64,000 nucleotides of DNA from Candidatus Gastranaerophilales bacterium (GTDB taxonomy: Bacteria; Cyanobacteriota; Vampirovibrionia; Gastranaerophilales; Gastranaerophilaceae). The DNA is taken from NCBI GenBank assembly GCA_944325835.1, contig CALVBO010000004.1:62001-126000 (forward strand), in the 5' to 3' direction. Positions within the stretch are counted from its first letter, which is position 1, and every line of letters starts with the position of its first letter. Under the pieces are notes generated by a model that was given only the letters and a program-made list of their open reading frames with translations, searched no databases and was not told the origin of the DNA. Positions 52,969 through 61,629 of the stretch are shown in pieces. The translations under genes and the position numbers were made by a program.

Positions 52969-53853
52969 TCAGTCAATCTCGTTGTAGACGAGTTTTTTCC
53001 TGAAATGCCACTGCGCCAGCGTAAGAATTAAAATTATTACGAACAAAACGTACGCTAGTGCGCAGGATTTGCCGACATTGAAATACTCAAACGCGTTTTT
53101 ATAAATTGCATATACAAGAACATTTGTGCTGTTTTGAGGGCCGCCTTCCGTCATTAGGTAAATAAGGTCAAAAACCTGAAATGAACTTATCGCAGTAATT
53201 ATCACAACAAAAAATATTGTCGGGGAGAGCATTGGAACTGTTACATTTTTAAAAGTCTGCCACTCATTTGCACCGTCGATTTTCACGGCCTCAAAGATTG
53301 ACTGCGGAATAGTTCCGAATGCGGAGAGGAAAATCACCATATTGTAGCCGGTAAGTTTCCATACATTTACAAAAATCAATGCCGGAAGCGCCAGATGCGA
53401 GTCATACAACCAGTTTAAATGCTGGTGCAGAACATTATTTAAAAATCCGATATTCGGGTCAAAAATCCATTCCCATACGACACCGACAACTATCATCGGG
53501 GTTACAAACGGCAGAAAATACGCGACTTTAAAAAATTCCGCGCCGCGGATTTTTTGCTGCAAAATGTATGCCAGAACAAGCGGAATTATTACCCCGAAAA
53601 CAGATGTTGCTATTGCAAAAACAAAAGTGTTTCCTAAAATTTGATAGAAAACTTTATCCGTGAAAATTGCTTTGTAATTGGCAAGCCCTGCAAACTTGAT
53701 TTCGTTCAGCAGATCCCAATCCGCAAAACTTAACCCGAAAGAACAAAAAACAGGGATTATAATAAATATAATTATTCCCAGCAGCGCAGGCATGATGAAC
53801 AACCACGCCGCGTATCTTTCATTGTTAATAATTTCCGCAAAATTGATTTTCAT
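52969..53853 (-). CDS. ABC sugar transporter permease, MalF/UgpA type
   Basis: It has six predicted membrane helices in 294 residues with the EAA loop EAVKIDGANEWQTFKNVTVP MLSP near 190-215. It starts MKINFAEIINNERYAAWLFI. It should pair with a MalG-type permease; the only one in the window is 27 kb away at 25581. It is divergent from the phosphomannomutase gene. Substrate unknown. Confidence 0.87.
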   Translation of the reverse strand: MKINFAEIINNERYAAWLFIMPALLGIIIFIIIPVFCSFGLSFADWDLLNEIKFAGLANYKAIFTDKVFYQILGNTFVFAIATSVFGVIIPLVLAYILQQKIRGAEFFKVAYFLPFVTPMIVVGVVWEWIFDPNIGFLNNVLHQHLNWLYDSHLALPALIFVNVWKLTGYNMVIFLSAFGTIPQSIFEAVKIDGANEWQTFKNVTVPMLSPTIFFVVIITAISSFQVFDLIYLMTEGGPQNSTNVLVYAIYKNAFEYFNVGKSCALAYVLFVIILILTLAQWHFRKKLVYNEID

Positions 53854-53883
53854 GATATTATTTTATCAAAAGAGGTGAGAAAT

Positions 53884-55359
53884 ATGCAAAAGTATGAAGA
53901 AAGGTATTCACACGCGTTCGGCAAAAACGATATCAGAGGGATTTACGGGGATGATATTACGGAAATCCTCTTTCAAAATACGGCAATCGGATTTGTGAAC
54001 TGGCTGGGGGCAAAAACAGGTAAAAATGCTTCTGATATGAAAGTTACCGTTGCTATGGATGCAAGGCTTCATTCACCTTCTTTAAAAGCGGCTTTGATTA
54101 ACGGATTAACGCATTGCGGTGTCAGTGTTATTGATTTAGGGCTTGTTCCCAGTCCGCTGGGGTATTATTCCGAGTTCGCGCTTGAAAATATTACTTCTGC
54201 AATGATTATTACTGCAAGCCACAACCCGTCTGAATATAACGGGTTAAAAATGACCTTTAATAAAATGACGCTTGATGAAAAAGGAATTGCGGAAGTTAAA
54301 GAGGAAACAATGAAGATTTTCTCAGAAGCTGAGGTAAAGGGAAATTCTTCGCTCGTGAGCCGTTATGATATTGTGCCGGATTATATAAAAGATATGGTTT
54401 CGCGCTTTGGTAAAATCGGCGAAGGCGTGAAAGTTGTTACTGACTGCGCAAATGCAACGGGCGGTGTTGTCGCGCCGGAACTTTACCGTGAACTCGGGTG
54501 TGATGTCGTAGAACTATATACCGAACCCGACGGGCGTTTCCCTAACCACCACCCTAATCCGAGTGTTGAAGCGACATTAAAAGATTTGAAAGCAAAAGTT
54601 CTTGAAGTCGGTGCTGATATCGGTATCGCATTTGACGGCGACAGCGACAGAATAGGCGTTGTTACTCCGGAAGGCAAAGCTCTGACAGGTGACAAACTCC
54701 TTTTAATCTATGCGCAGGATATGATTAAAAAATTAAAATGTGAAAATAATTCTATTGTTCCTTGCGTAGTTTCGGAAGTTAAATGCTCGCAGGTGCTTTT
54801 TGATACGATTAATAAGCTTGGCGGGCGCTCAATTATGTGCAAAACCGGTCATGGCTACATTAAATCGGAAATGAAGGCCTCCGGTGCGCTTCTGGCAGGC
54901 GAGATGAGCGGGCATACTTTCTTTAAAGATTCTTATTTCGGCTACGATGACGCGGTTTATGCCGGATGCAGAATTATTGAAATTATTGCGGAACACAAAA
55001 AAGTAAATCCGCAGTTCAAAATTCAATCAATGCTTACTCCGTTTGATGAGGTTTGCACCTCGGATGAAGTCCGTTATCCGTGCCCGAATAACCTTAAAAA
55101 AGCTGTGCTGGCAGAATTCAAAGAAATCGTTAACAAAAATCCTGAGCTTTTCGGAGATGAAATCAAGGATATTGTGACACTTGACGGTATGAGAGTAGTT
55201 TTTGACGGCGGGTTCGCACTTATTCGCCAGAGCAATACAGAACCTGTTTTTACATTGCGTTTTGAGGGCAAAACCCCTGAACTTTGTGCGCAATATCAAA
55301 ATGCAATGATTTCAACCCTTGACGATTGCTTGAAAAGACAAAAGGCGCTTGAGGTATGA
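53884..55359 (+). CDS. Phosphomannomutase/phosphoglucomutase
   Basis: The 491-residue alpha-D-phosphohexomutase has the phosphoserine loop MIITASHNPSEYNGLKM near 105-121, the metal loop AFDGDSDRIGVV near 250-260, the sugar loop GEMSGH near 340 and the phosphate loop RQSNTEPVFTLRFEGKTP. It links glycolytic and nucleotide sugars for polysaccharide or glycogen. The start at 53884 follows AGAGGTGAG. It overlaps the PadR gene by four bases. Confidence 0.92.
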   Translation: MQKYEERYSHAFGKNDIRGIYGDDITEILFQNTAIGFVNWLGAKTGKNASDMKVTVAMDARLHSPSLKAALINGLTHCGVSVIDLGLVPSPLGYYSEFALENITSAMIITASHNPSEYNGLKMTFNKMTLDEKGIAEVKEETMKIFSEAEVKGNSSLVSRYDIVPDYIKDMVSRFGKIGEGVKVVTDCANATGGVVAPELYRELGCDVVELYTEPDGRFPNHHPNPSVEATLKDLKAKVLEVGADIGIAFDGDSDRIGVVTPEGKALTGDKLLLIYAQDMIKKLKCENNSIVPCVVSEVKCSQVLFDTINKLGGRSIMCKTGHGYIKSEMKASGALLAGEMSGHTFFKDSYFGYDDAVYAGCRIIEIIAEHKKVNPQFKIQSMLTPFDEVCTSDEVRYPCPNNLKKAVLAEFKEIVNKNPELFGDEIKDIVTLDGMRVVFDGGFALIRQSNTEPVFTLRFEGKTPELCAQYQNAMISTLDDCLKRQKALEV

Positions 55360-55871
55360 TAGAACTTCTTATTTTACATTCTCTGATGCAGAAAAGTTAT
55401 ACGATGTATTCTATAAAAAAGCACATCGAAACTGTTTTTGCCGCGTTCGTTACTCCGAGTTTCGGCGCGATAAATCCTGCGCTTCGCAGGCTTGAAGAAA
55501 AAGAATGTATTAAATCCGGCAAGATTATGTCTGATGGCGGAAAACTTTCTATTTATTACAATATTACTAAAAAAGGCAAAGAAGAATTTGCACGTTTGCT
55601 TTTAGACGATATGAGCCAAAATCCGTCGCAGTTTTTTCTTCTGGCAAGACTTAAATTGATAATGGCGGATTATTTGAATAAAGAAGAGAAAAAACGCCTC
55701 TTTTTTATTATAAAATCTCTTGCTATGAAGTTTAAAAATCAGGCGTCCGAACGCCGCGATTCCGGCGGATTTTACTATCAAGTGGTGCTGGATAATATTG
55801 CCTGTGAATATTCCAACCTCATTACCGCTGTAGAAGCTCTGGAGAAAGACAATGCCCGCAATAGTCAGTGA
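55356..55871 (+). CDS. PadR-like transcriptional regulator
   Basis: The 171-residue protein has an N-terminal winged helix (LILHSLMQKSYTMYSIKKHI, then SFGAINPALRRLEEKECIKS) and a helical Vir_act_alpha_C-like dimer domain. It overlaps the mutase gene upstream and the DUF512 gene downstream, so the three are co-expressed. The ligand is unknown. Confidence 0.83.
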   Translation: MIELLILHSLMQKSYTMYSIKKHIETVFAAFVTPSFGAINPALRRLEEKECIKSGKIMSDGGKLSIYYNITKKGKEEFARLLLDDMSQNPSQFFLLARLKLIMADYLNKEEKKRLFFIIKSLAMKFKNQASERRDSGGFYYQVVLDNIACEYSNLITAVEALEKDNARNSQ

Positions 55872-57141
55872 TGTCTTAAAAGGCTCAATCGCCGAAGAAC
55901 TTGAAATCTCAAAAGGAGATATAATTTTATCAATCGACGAAACCCCTATGGCTGATATGATTGATTATAATTTTTTGTGTAAATCGGATTTTCTGACGCT
56001 TGAGGTTCAAAAGGCCGGTACAGATGAGGTTGAAGTTATTGAACTAGAAAAAGATTATGACGAAGAGCTTGGAATAATCTTTGAAAGTGCGGTTTTTGAC
56101 AGAATTAAACCCTGCCTTAATAAATGCATTTTTTGTTTCGTTGACCAGCAGCCAAAAGGTTTGCGTAACACGCTCTATATTAAAGATGATGATTACAGGC
56201 TTTCTTATTTGCAGGGAACGTATATTACGCTGACAAATTTTACGGAAAAAGACAAAGAACGTATTGCGCGGATGCATCTGGGGCCTTTTTATGTTTCTGT
56301 TCACACAACCAATCCCGAACTTCGCGTTAAAATGCTCAGAAACCCTAATGCAGGAAAACTTATGGATAATCTAAAATGGTTCAGAAAAAATAAAATTCCG
56401 TTCCATGCCCAGATAGTCCTGTGCCCGGGATGGAATGACGGAGAGGAACTTGAACGTACATTAAAAGACTTATCAACGCTTAAAAATACTGTGTTATCGG
56501 TTGCAATAGTTCCTGTCGGCGTGACACAGTTCAGGCAGGAAAAGCTTGTTCAGGTTGATGCGCGTGTCGCAAAAGAAACTATTGAAATCGCCTCAAAATA
56601 TAAAAGAGTTTGCTGCTCGGATGAATTCTTTCTCCTTGCCGGCATGGAAATTCCCGATAAAAAATATTACGGCGATTTCGGGCAGCTGGATGACGGTGTC
56701 GGTTCAATCCGATACCTGCTAGAAAATTTTAAGGCTTATAAATTGCCAAAGAAAATATCAAAACCTCTCAAGATTGCGTTTGCAACATCATACGCCGCAA
56801 AAGATGCATTTCAGGAAATCGCGGCAGAGTTGAACAAAGTTAAAAATCTCAGCGTTACGATAAACCCTGTTAAATCAAATTACTGGGGTGAAAATATTAC
56901 CGTAGCCGGTTTGATTACTTCTGATGATTTAATCGCTGCCGTCAAAGATATTGATGCCGATTATATTGTAATCCCGGGAATTATGCTAAAACCCTACAGT
57001 GAAGATTTTCTTGACGGGAATAATCTTGATTATGTCAGAGCAAAAACAAACAAAAATTTTATAATTAACAAACAAAAATATAGTATTACAGAGCTTCTTA
57101 ATCAGCTTACCGGTTTTTCAGGCGAAACAACTATTTGCTAA
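55852..57141 (+). CDS. DUF512 protein with PDZ-like and radical SAM-like regions
   Basis: Residues 1-65 are PDZ-like (VLKGSIAEELEISKGDIILS). C88-x3-C92-x2-C95 (CLNKCIFCF) then matches the radical SAM cluster of this family, and the C-terminal DUF512 part follows (VPVGVTQFRQEKL, SDEFFLLAGMEIP, DDGVGSIRYLLENF). The 429-residue length is normal for these widely conserved proteins, which are common in cyanobacteria and Firmicutes. GGAGAAAGACA precedes the ATG. The reaction is not established. Confidence 0.92.
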   Translation: MPAIVSDVLKGSIAEELEISKGDIILSIDETPMADMIDYNFLCKSDFLTLEVQKAGTDEVEVIELEKDYDEELGIIFESAVFDRIKPCLNKCIFCFVDQQPKGLRNTLYIKDDDYRLSYLQGTYITLTNFTEKDKERIARMHLGPFYVSVHTTNPELRVKMLRNPNAGKLMDNLKWFRKNKIPFHAQIVLCPGWNDGEELERTLKDLSTLKNTVLSVAIVPVGVTQFRQEKLVQVDARVAKETIEIASKYKRVCCSDEFFLLAGMEIPDKKYYGDFGQLDDGVGSIRYLLENFKAYKLPKKISKPLKIAFATSYAAKDAFQEIAAELNKVKNLSVTINPVKSNYWGENITVAGLITSDDLIAAVKDIDADYIVIPGIMLKPYSEDFLDGNNLDYVRAKTNKNFIINKQKYSITELLNQLTGFSGETTIC

Positions 57142-57469
57142 ACCAGCCCTTAATTGTAGTACCGAGTGAGTGTGCGCTTTTGCCGATTTTGTGCATATAT
57201 GATTTTGTATGTTCGGCAATGGTGTCCGGATTTTTAATTTCTGAAAGCGTTCCTTTAGCATGTAATTTACCTAAAAGTGCAAAAAGTCCGGTTGCAATGG
57301 CGATGCCGCCAAGAGTCATAAATAATGCGGTGTGCTCTTTCTCCTTTTTTATATCTTCAGGTGACAAAGGCTCAAGAGCATGGTATTCATACGCCTGATG
57401 CTGTCGTGAAAAGAGCGTCGTGTGCGCATTGTGACGCCCGAACGAATAAGCAGAAACCTGTTCAATCAT
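57131..57469 (-). CDS. Small membrane protein behind element R6
   Basis: The 112-residue protein starts MIEQVSAYSFGRHNAHTTLF, has one membrane helix near 60-77 (LFMTLGGIAIATGLFALLG) and a basic amphipathic tail. GGAGG five bases upstream supports 57469 rather than 57508. Element R6 occupies its leader directly behind a TATAAT box. The end overlaps the DUF512 gene by 11 bp. The function is unknown. Confidence 0.68.
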   Translation of the reverse strand: MIEQVSAYSFGRHNAHTTLFSRQHQAYEYHALEPLSPEDIKKEKEHTALFMTLGGIAIATGLFALLGKLHAKGTLSEIKNPDTIAEHTKSYMHKIGKSAHSLGTTIKGWFSK

Positions 57470-57490
57470 ACTAACCTCCGAGTACACCTC

Positions 57491-57596
57491 ATTAAAGCCG
57501 TGCTCCATCGCCTGCCTGTCCTGCTTTCGCAGACCAACCCGCGACTGTGCTGTCTAATCTGCCGCTCGAAAGACTCACAAGCGAGTCTTCCTCGGG
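57491..57596 (-). repeat. Dispersed structured element, copy R6 (divergent)
   Basis: Read on the minus strand it begins CCGAGGAAGACTC and has stem A AAGACTC/GAGTCTT, core AGATTAGACAGC, stem B GTCGC/GCGAT (one G-U) and an end GATGGAGCACGGCTTTAAT. TATAAT (57603-57598) precedes it by one to two bases. Confidence 0.65.
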
Positions 57597-57742
57597 TATT
57601 ATACCATAATAAAACCCGTAAAGGAAATTTTTGCTAGTGTGCCCGAATTTTCTATATAAAAATTGTTACAAAACTTTACAAAATTTTTGGAATATTTTAT
57701 AATGATATTCCGTCTAAGGTTTTAGAGGAGAGAATTTATATA

Positions 57743-60700
57743 ATGGAAAATTTATTAATTGCTGACAATCAAGATATTACGTTAACCGAAAAAGAGGTTT
57801 TGGAAGAATCACAAAATTCCGTAAGAACAATAGCTGACAATTTGCTTAAAACAAAGGCTTATTATAATGCACTTGCCGCTAATGCGGTTATGCAGTATTT
57901 GAAAGATAAAGGTTTGCTGCGCGGTGAAATCGTTAATATGCACTCAAGCTCCAAGATGCTTGTGGACTTTGAAATCGCGGATATCCAGCTTCCTAATCTT
58001 TATATTGATGTTAGAGCCGTTTTTGATGAAAACGAAATATTTATTCCTAAAAAGCATTTTGAAAACAAGCTTATTCCTGACATTTACCTTATCATGAAGC
58101 TTGATGATGATTTGACAAACGGAACTCTTCTCGGGTTTGTTGAACCGGCAAAAATAAATAAGAAAAACCAAAATGATGAATATTATTTTGTTAATAAATC
58201 AATTCTTACTCCTCCTTCAAAATTAACGGAATTAATTAATTCGTTTGCGCTCAAGCAGCAGTATGTTATCTCAGAAAGCGCTGAGCTGGTTATTGAAAAG
58301 CTTATTATGCTTTATATGGATCACGATATTGATGATACAAAGCTTGAAAAACTTATTGATTATCTTAAAAACAGTGTTATTGCCAGAGAAAAACTCATTG
58401 AATTTGAAAACTTTGAGAGGCTGTCTTACATGGCGCTTCAGGAGTTCAAAAATTTAGACGTTGAAAACAATGATTTTTCTAAATATATCAGAACTCTGGT
58501 TGCAACGGATGAATTTGCGCAATTCGATGATAAAAGTGATGATTTATCGGAACTTTTCGGCGATGAAACATCACAGCCTAAAGGGTTATTTGTTGACGAT
58601 GTCGTTGAGGCTGTGCCTATGGACGAACCTGCTGTAGAAGAAGTTCCTGCAGAAGAAAAAACTATTGTTGATGAAGAAGATTTGCCGCTCACAAAAGCCG
58701 TGCATGATGAAATCGCACATGATGAAGTTCAGGAACCGGTTGAAGAAGAAATAGAAGCAGAAGTTTTTGATGATATTGAAGAGCTTGCTGTGCCGGAGGA
58801 AAATTCTGCAGAAGTTATTGAGGATACTCTTGAAGCCGCAGCTGATTCTGTTTCAGAAGAGGGTGATACAAGCGTTTTTGATGAATTCGACGCTTTTGAG
58901 GCCGGTGATGAATTTGATATTCCTGATGAACTTTTAGCAGAGGAAGAACAACCTGCTGCTGTCGAAGAAACTCATGATGTGACACAGGAGCCGGAAAATG
59001 CACCGGATATCGAAGAAATTTCGCCGGTTGTTGATGAAGCAGAAGTTGCTGCAGATGAAGTTACTGAGGAGATTGTTTCAGATGAAACAATAGCAAGTGG
59101 TGAAACATCTGTTGAAACTCTTGATCCGGATACTTTGATTGTAGAACCGGCAATTGAAGAAGAAAATATTGAGCTTTCTGCTATTGATGCTGAACCCGCT
59201 ACGGCAATTGAAGAAGAAAATATTGAGCTTTCTGCTATTGATGCTGAACCCGCTACGGCAATTGAAGAAGAAAATATTGAACTTTCTGCAGTTGAAACCG
59301 AACCGGAGATGACAATTGAAGAAGAGCCGGCTACGGAGGACATTGTAGAACCTGATGAAACAGTTATAACCGATGAGGATATCAATCAAAATTCTGAAAA
59401 TTTAACAGAATCATTGAACAGTGAAGATCTGGAATTACAGCTTGACGAGCCTGTTAGTGAAAATTTGGAAACAGAAAATATTGAACTGGAGCCTATTGAA
59501 GAAATTTCTCTTGAAACTCCTGAAAATGTTACGGAAGATATTATTACTGATTCCGCACATGAAAAAGAGGAGCCGAAAGAACTTGATGTAGCACGGGCTT
59601 TAGATTTAGATACTGTAAATCTGGATAGCGACACTGTCATAGGTTTATCAGAAGGTATTATGGATGTGAAAGATGTCGAAGATGTTCAAACCGGTGAACC
59701 GGCGCCGGAAGAAACACTTTCTGCCGATGAGCTTGATAATATCGTCTTTGATACAGAAAATACAGAAGAAGAACCGCAAACGCCGGAAGCACCGTCAGAA
59801 GAATCTGTTTCCGCCATGCAGGAGTTTGAACCGGTGGAAACTGTAACGGATGAGGATGTGGAAAATGCAATTGCACAAAGTCAGGCCAATGAGGATAAAA
59901 AAGAAGAACACTCTTCTGATATTGATCTTTTAATGGGAATGGATAATTCTTCTGATGCTGATAATTTGAGTTTGGAAGAATTATTATCAATGGAAAATGA
60001 TTTGAGTGCTTCGGATGATCCGCATAGTGCATTTCATTTTTCAGATTCTGAGGATGAAGATGAGCATGGTGATGCCAAAAATGCAACAAAAACGGTTGCA
60101 GCTTCCGCAGAAGAATTAGAAATGCTGGCAGCTGATCTGGATGATGGTCCGGAAGCTGTCATTCAAGATAATACCCCTAAGGTTGAAGATACTGAAGATG
60201 ATGAAGACCTTTCAAATTTTGCGTTTGCAGTTGATTCCAGAGCACAGGGGAATAATGCCAAGAAAATACTTATTCCTGTTGCGGCATTAGTGACAGTTCT
60301 CGGACTTGCCGGTGCCGGAGCATGGTATTTCTTATCCCATGGTAAATCCGTAGCAGGTACCGGTAGTATTGATGTTGACAATATCGGAACCGGCGGAGCT
60401 GATATAGATTTGAATAATGTAGTAACTCCTGAAAATCCTCCGGTAGCGGATATAAAACTTCCGGCTGAAACCGCAGCTAAACCGGCAGTTCCGCAGGCTA
60501 AAAAAGCTGAGGATAAAAAGGTTCCGCCATCTGCTGTACCGGAAGCACAACCGGCTTCCACCGAAAATAACGCCGAGGCTGCTGCTCCTGAACCTTTAAC
60601 TATACAAAAAATTAAAAAGGATTTTTCACAGCCTAATACATACCTTTCTGTAAGTAAAATTGTCTGGGATGTTCCTGAATATTTAACCTATAATGATGAT

Positions 60701-60982
60701 TTTAATACCTATTTGCAAACACTTGGCAGTACGTTAAAACTAAATCTCTCCAGTGATTTGCTTTTAATAAGTGAAAATACAGTATTCAATAAGGTGAAGG
60801 TTAAAATTGAATTAAAGGACAGCGGTAAAAAATACAGTGCGGAGCTTGCAGAAGGCTGCGGAACTCAGGTTGTTGATGATTTAGTGTTACAATCTGTTAA
60901 GAATACGCTTAATCTTCTGAAACCACCGGTAAATAGCCTTGAAACGGCAGATGAAGAATTGTTTATAACTATATATTTATAA
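57743..60982 (+). CDS. 1079-aa acidic membrane protein with TonB_C-like end
   Basis: Residues 1-280 form a folded-looking cytoplasmic domain without recognised family. Residues 290-830 are extremely acidic low-complexity sequence, including the 18-residue repeat AIEEENIELSAIDAEPAT. One membrane helix lies at about 840-863 (ILIPVAALVTVLGLAGAGAW), then a Pro/Ala-rich linker. The last 105 residues (VKVKIELKDSGKKYSAELAE, DDLVLQSVKNTLNLLKPP, LFITIYL) resemble the TonB/TolA C-terminal fold. If so, it spans from cytoplasm to periplasm. It heads a cluster with a sigma-like factor and a zinc-ribbon ATPase. The function is unknown. Confidence 0.75.
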   Translation: MENLLIADNQDITLTEKEVLEESQNSVRTIADNLLKTKAYYNALAANAVMQYLKDKGLLRGEIVNMHSSSKMLVDFEIADIQLPNLYIDVRAVFDENEIFIPKKHFENKLIPDIYLIMKLDDDLTNGTLLGFVEPAKINKKNQNDEYYFVNKSILTPPSKLTELINSFALKQQYVISESAELVIEKLIMLYMDHDIDDTKLEKLIDYLKNSVIAREKLIEFENFERLSYMALQEFKNLDVENNDFSKYIRTLVATDEFAQFDDKSDDLSELFGDETSQPKGLFVDDVVEAVPMDEPAVEEVPAEEKTIVDEEDLPLTKAVHDEIAHDEVQEPVEEEIEAEVFDDIEELAVPEENSAEVIEDTLEAAADSVSEEGDTSVFDEFDAFEAGDEFDIPDELLAEEEQPAAVEETHDVTQEPENAPDIEEISPVVDEAEVAADEVTEEIVSDETIASGETSVETLDPDTLIVEPAIEEENIELSAIDAEPATAIEEENIELSAIDAEPATAIEEENIELSAVETEPEMTIEEEPATEDIVEPDETVITDEDINQNSENLTESLNSEDLELQLDEPVSENLETENIELEPIEEISLETPENVTEDIITDSAHEKEEPKELDVARALDLDTVNLDSDTVIGLSEGIMDVKDVEDVQTGEPAPEETLSADELDNIVFDTENTEEEPQTPEAPSEESVSAMQEFEPVETVTDEDVENAIAQSQANEDKKEEHSSDIDLLMGMDNSSDADNLSLEELLSMENDLSASDDPHSAFHFSDSEDEDEHGDAKNATKTVAASAEELEMLAADLDDGPEAVIQDNTPKVEDTEDDEDLSNFAFAVDSRAQGNNAKKILIPVAALVTVLGLAGAGAWYFLSHGKSVAGTGSIDVDNIGTGGADIDLNNVVTPENPPVADIKLPAETAAKPAVPQAKKAEDKKVPPSAVPEAQPASTENNAEAAAPEPLTIQKIKKDFSQPNTYLSVSKIVWDVPEYLTYNDDFNTYLQTLGSTLKLNLSSDLLLISENTVFNKVKVKIELKDSGKKYSAELAEGCGTQVVDDLVLQSVKNTLNLLKPPVNSLETADEELFITIYL
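59151..59312 (+). repeat. 54-bp tandem repeat in the acidic protein gene
   Basis: Copies begin CAATTGAAGAAGAAAATATT at 59151, 59205 and 59259. The first two are essentially identical over 54 bp; the third diverges in its second half. Repeat number could vary without a frameshift. Confidence 0.85.
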
Positions 60983-60998
60983 TTTTTTAATCTTGTGC

Positions 60999-61033
60999 TA
61001 TAATAAACGCAGTAGACAGCAGATTACTGCGTT
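60999..61033 (+). promoter_or_regulatory. -10 box and leader hairpin before the sigma-like gene
   Basis: TATAAT (60999-61004) is followed by AACGCAGTA (61006-61014) and its exact complement TACTGCGTT (61025-61033), then AAAGGGAGC, the ribosome site. The hairpin abuts the ribosome site and could affect translation. Confidence 0.5.
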
Positions 61034-61047
61034 AAAGGGAGCTAGGC

Positions 61048-61626
61048 GTGGAAACATTAACACCTGAAAAAAAATTATTAATTGAAAAGTGTATAAAAAA
61101 TAATAAAAAATTCCAAAATAATGAAGATTTATATGATGATTTCTTTAATGAAACATATAAAAATGCGTTGTCTTTATTAAAGACGGTTTCTTCTGAATCT
61201 ACAATAGAACTTTATTTAAAAAGAGTTGTAACAAGCTCTATGATTAATGTTTTAAAGGATTCCGGCCGGCTAAGACGTACCTCTCAAGGCTATCAGGCAA
61301 CGCCATCCGTGCCTATTGATTCTGTTCTTGATACATATAATCCGGAGTATTTGAATACCAGAATTATTTTTAAAAATGTTCAACTGGAAGATAATCCCGA
61401 AGACGCTTTTATTAAAAGAGAATTGTTGAAAAATATTACCCGTATTTTAAATGAAATCGAAAAAAAAGAACCTGATAAGCAATACTTAACTCTTTTTAAG
61501 CTCCGTTATGAAGACGGGCTGACCCAGAATGAAATCGCTCTTAAACTTGGTATTTCCCAATCTGAAGTGTCTAAAAAATTATTTAAGTTAATGGCTAAGG
61601 TGAAGGAAAATCTTAATTTAGGATAG
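61048..61626 (+). CDS. Sigma-70-family-like factor
   Basis: The 192-residue protein uses GTG as start, placed seven bases after GGGAGC. The first 75 residues resemble sigma region 2 (YDDFFNETYKNALSLLKTVS, LYLKRVVTSSMINVLKDSGR). The C-terminal 50 residues are a clear region 4 HTH (LTLFKLRYEDGLTQNEIALK, LGISQSEVSKKLFKLMAKVK). No anti-sigma gene is adjacent. It is followed after three bases by the zinc-ribbon ATPase, so the two are coupled. It could also be a sigma-like regulator. Confidence 0.8.
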   Translation: METLTPEKKLLIEKCIKNNKKFQNNEDLYDDFFNETYKNALSLLKTVSSESTIELYLKRVVTSSMINVLKDSGRLRRTSQGYQATPSVPIDSVLDTYNPEYLNTRIIFKNVQLEDNPEDAFIKRELLKNITRILNEIEKKEPDKQYLTLFKLRYEDGLTQNEIALKLGISQSEVSKKLFKLMAKVKENLNLG

Positions 61627-61629
61627 AAA

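Noticed and set aside
58972-59640. Ser-rich minus-strand ORFs inside the acidic protein gene
   Set aside because: Mirror translations of GAA/GAT-rich repeats, not independent genes.
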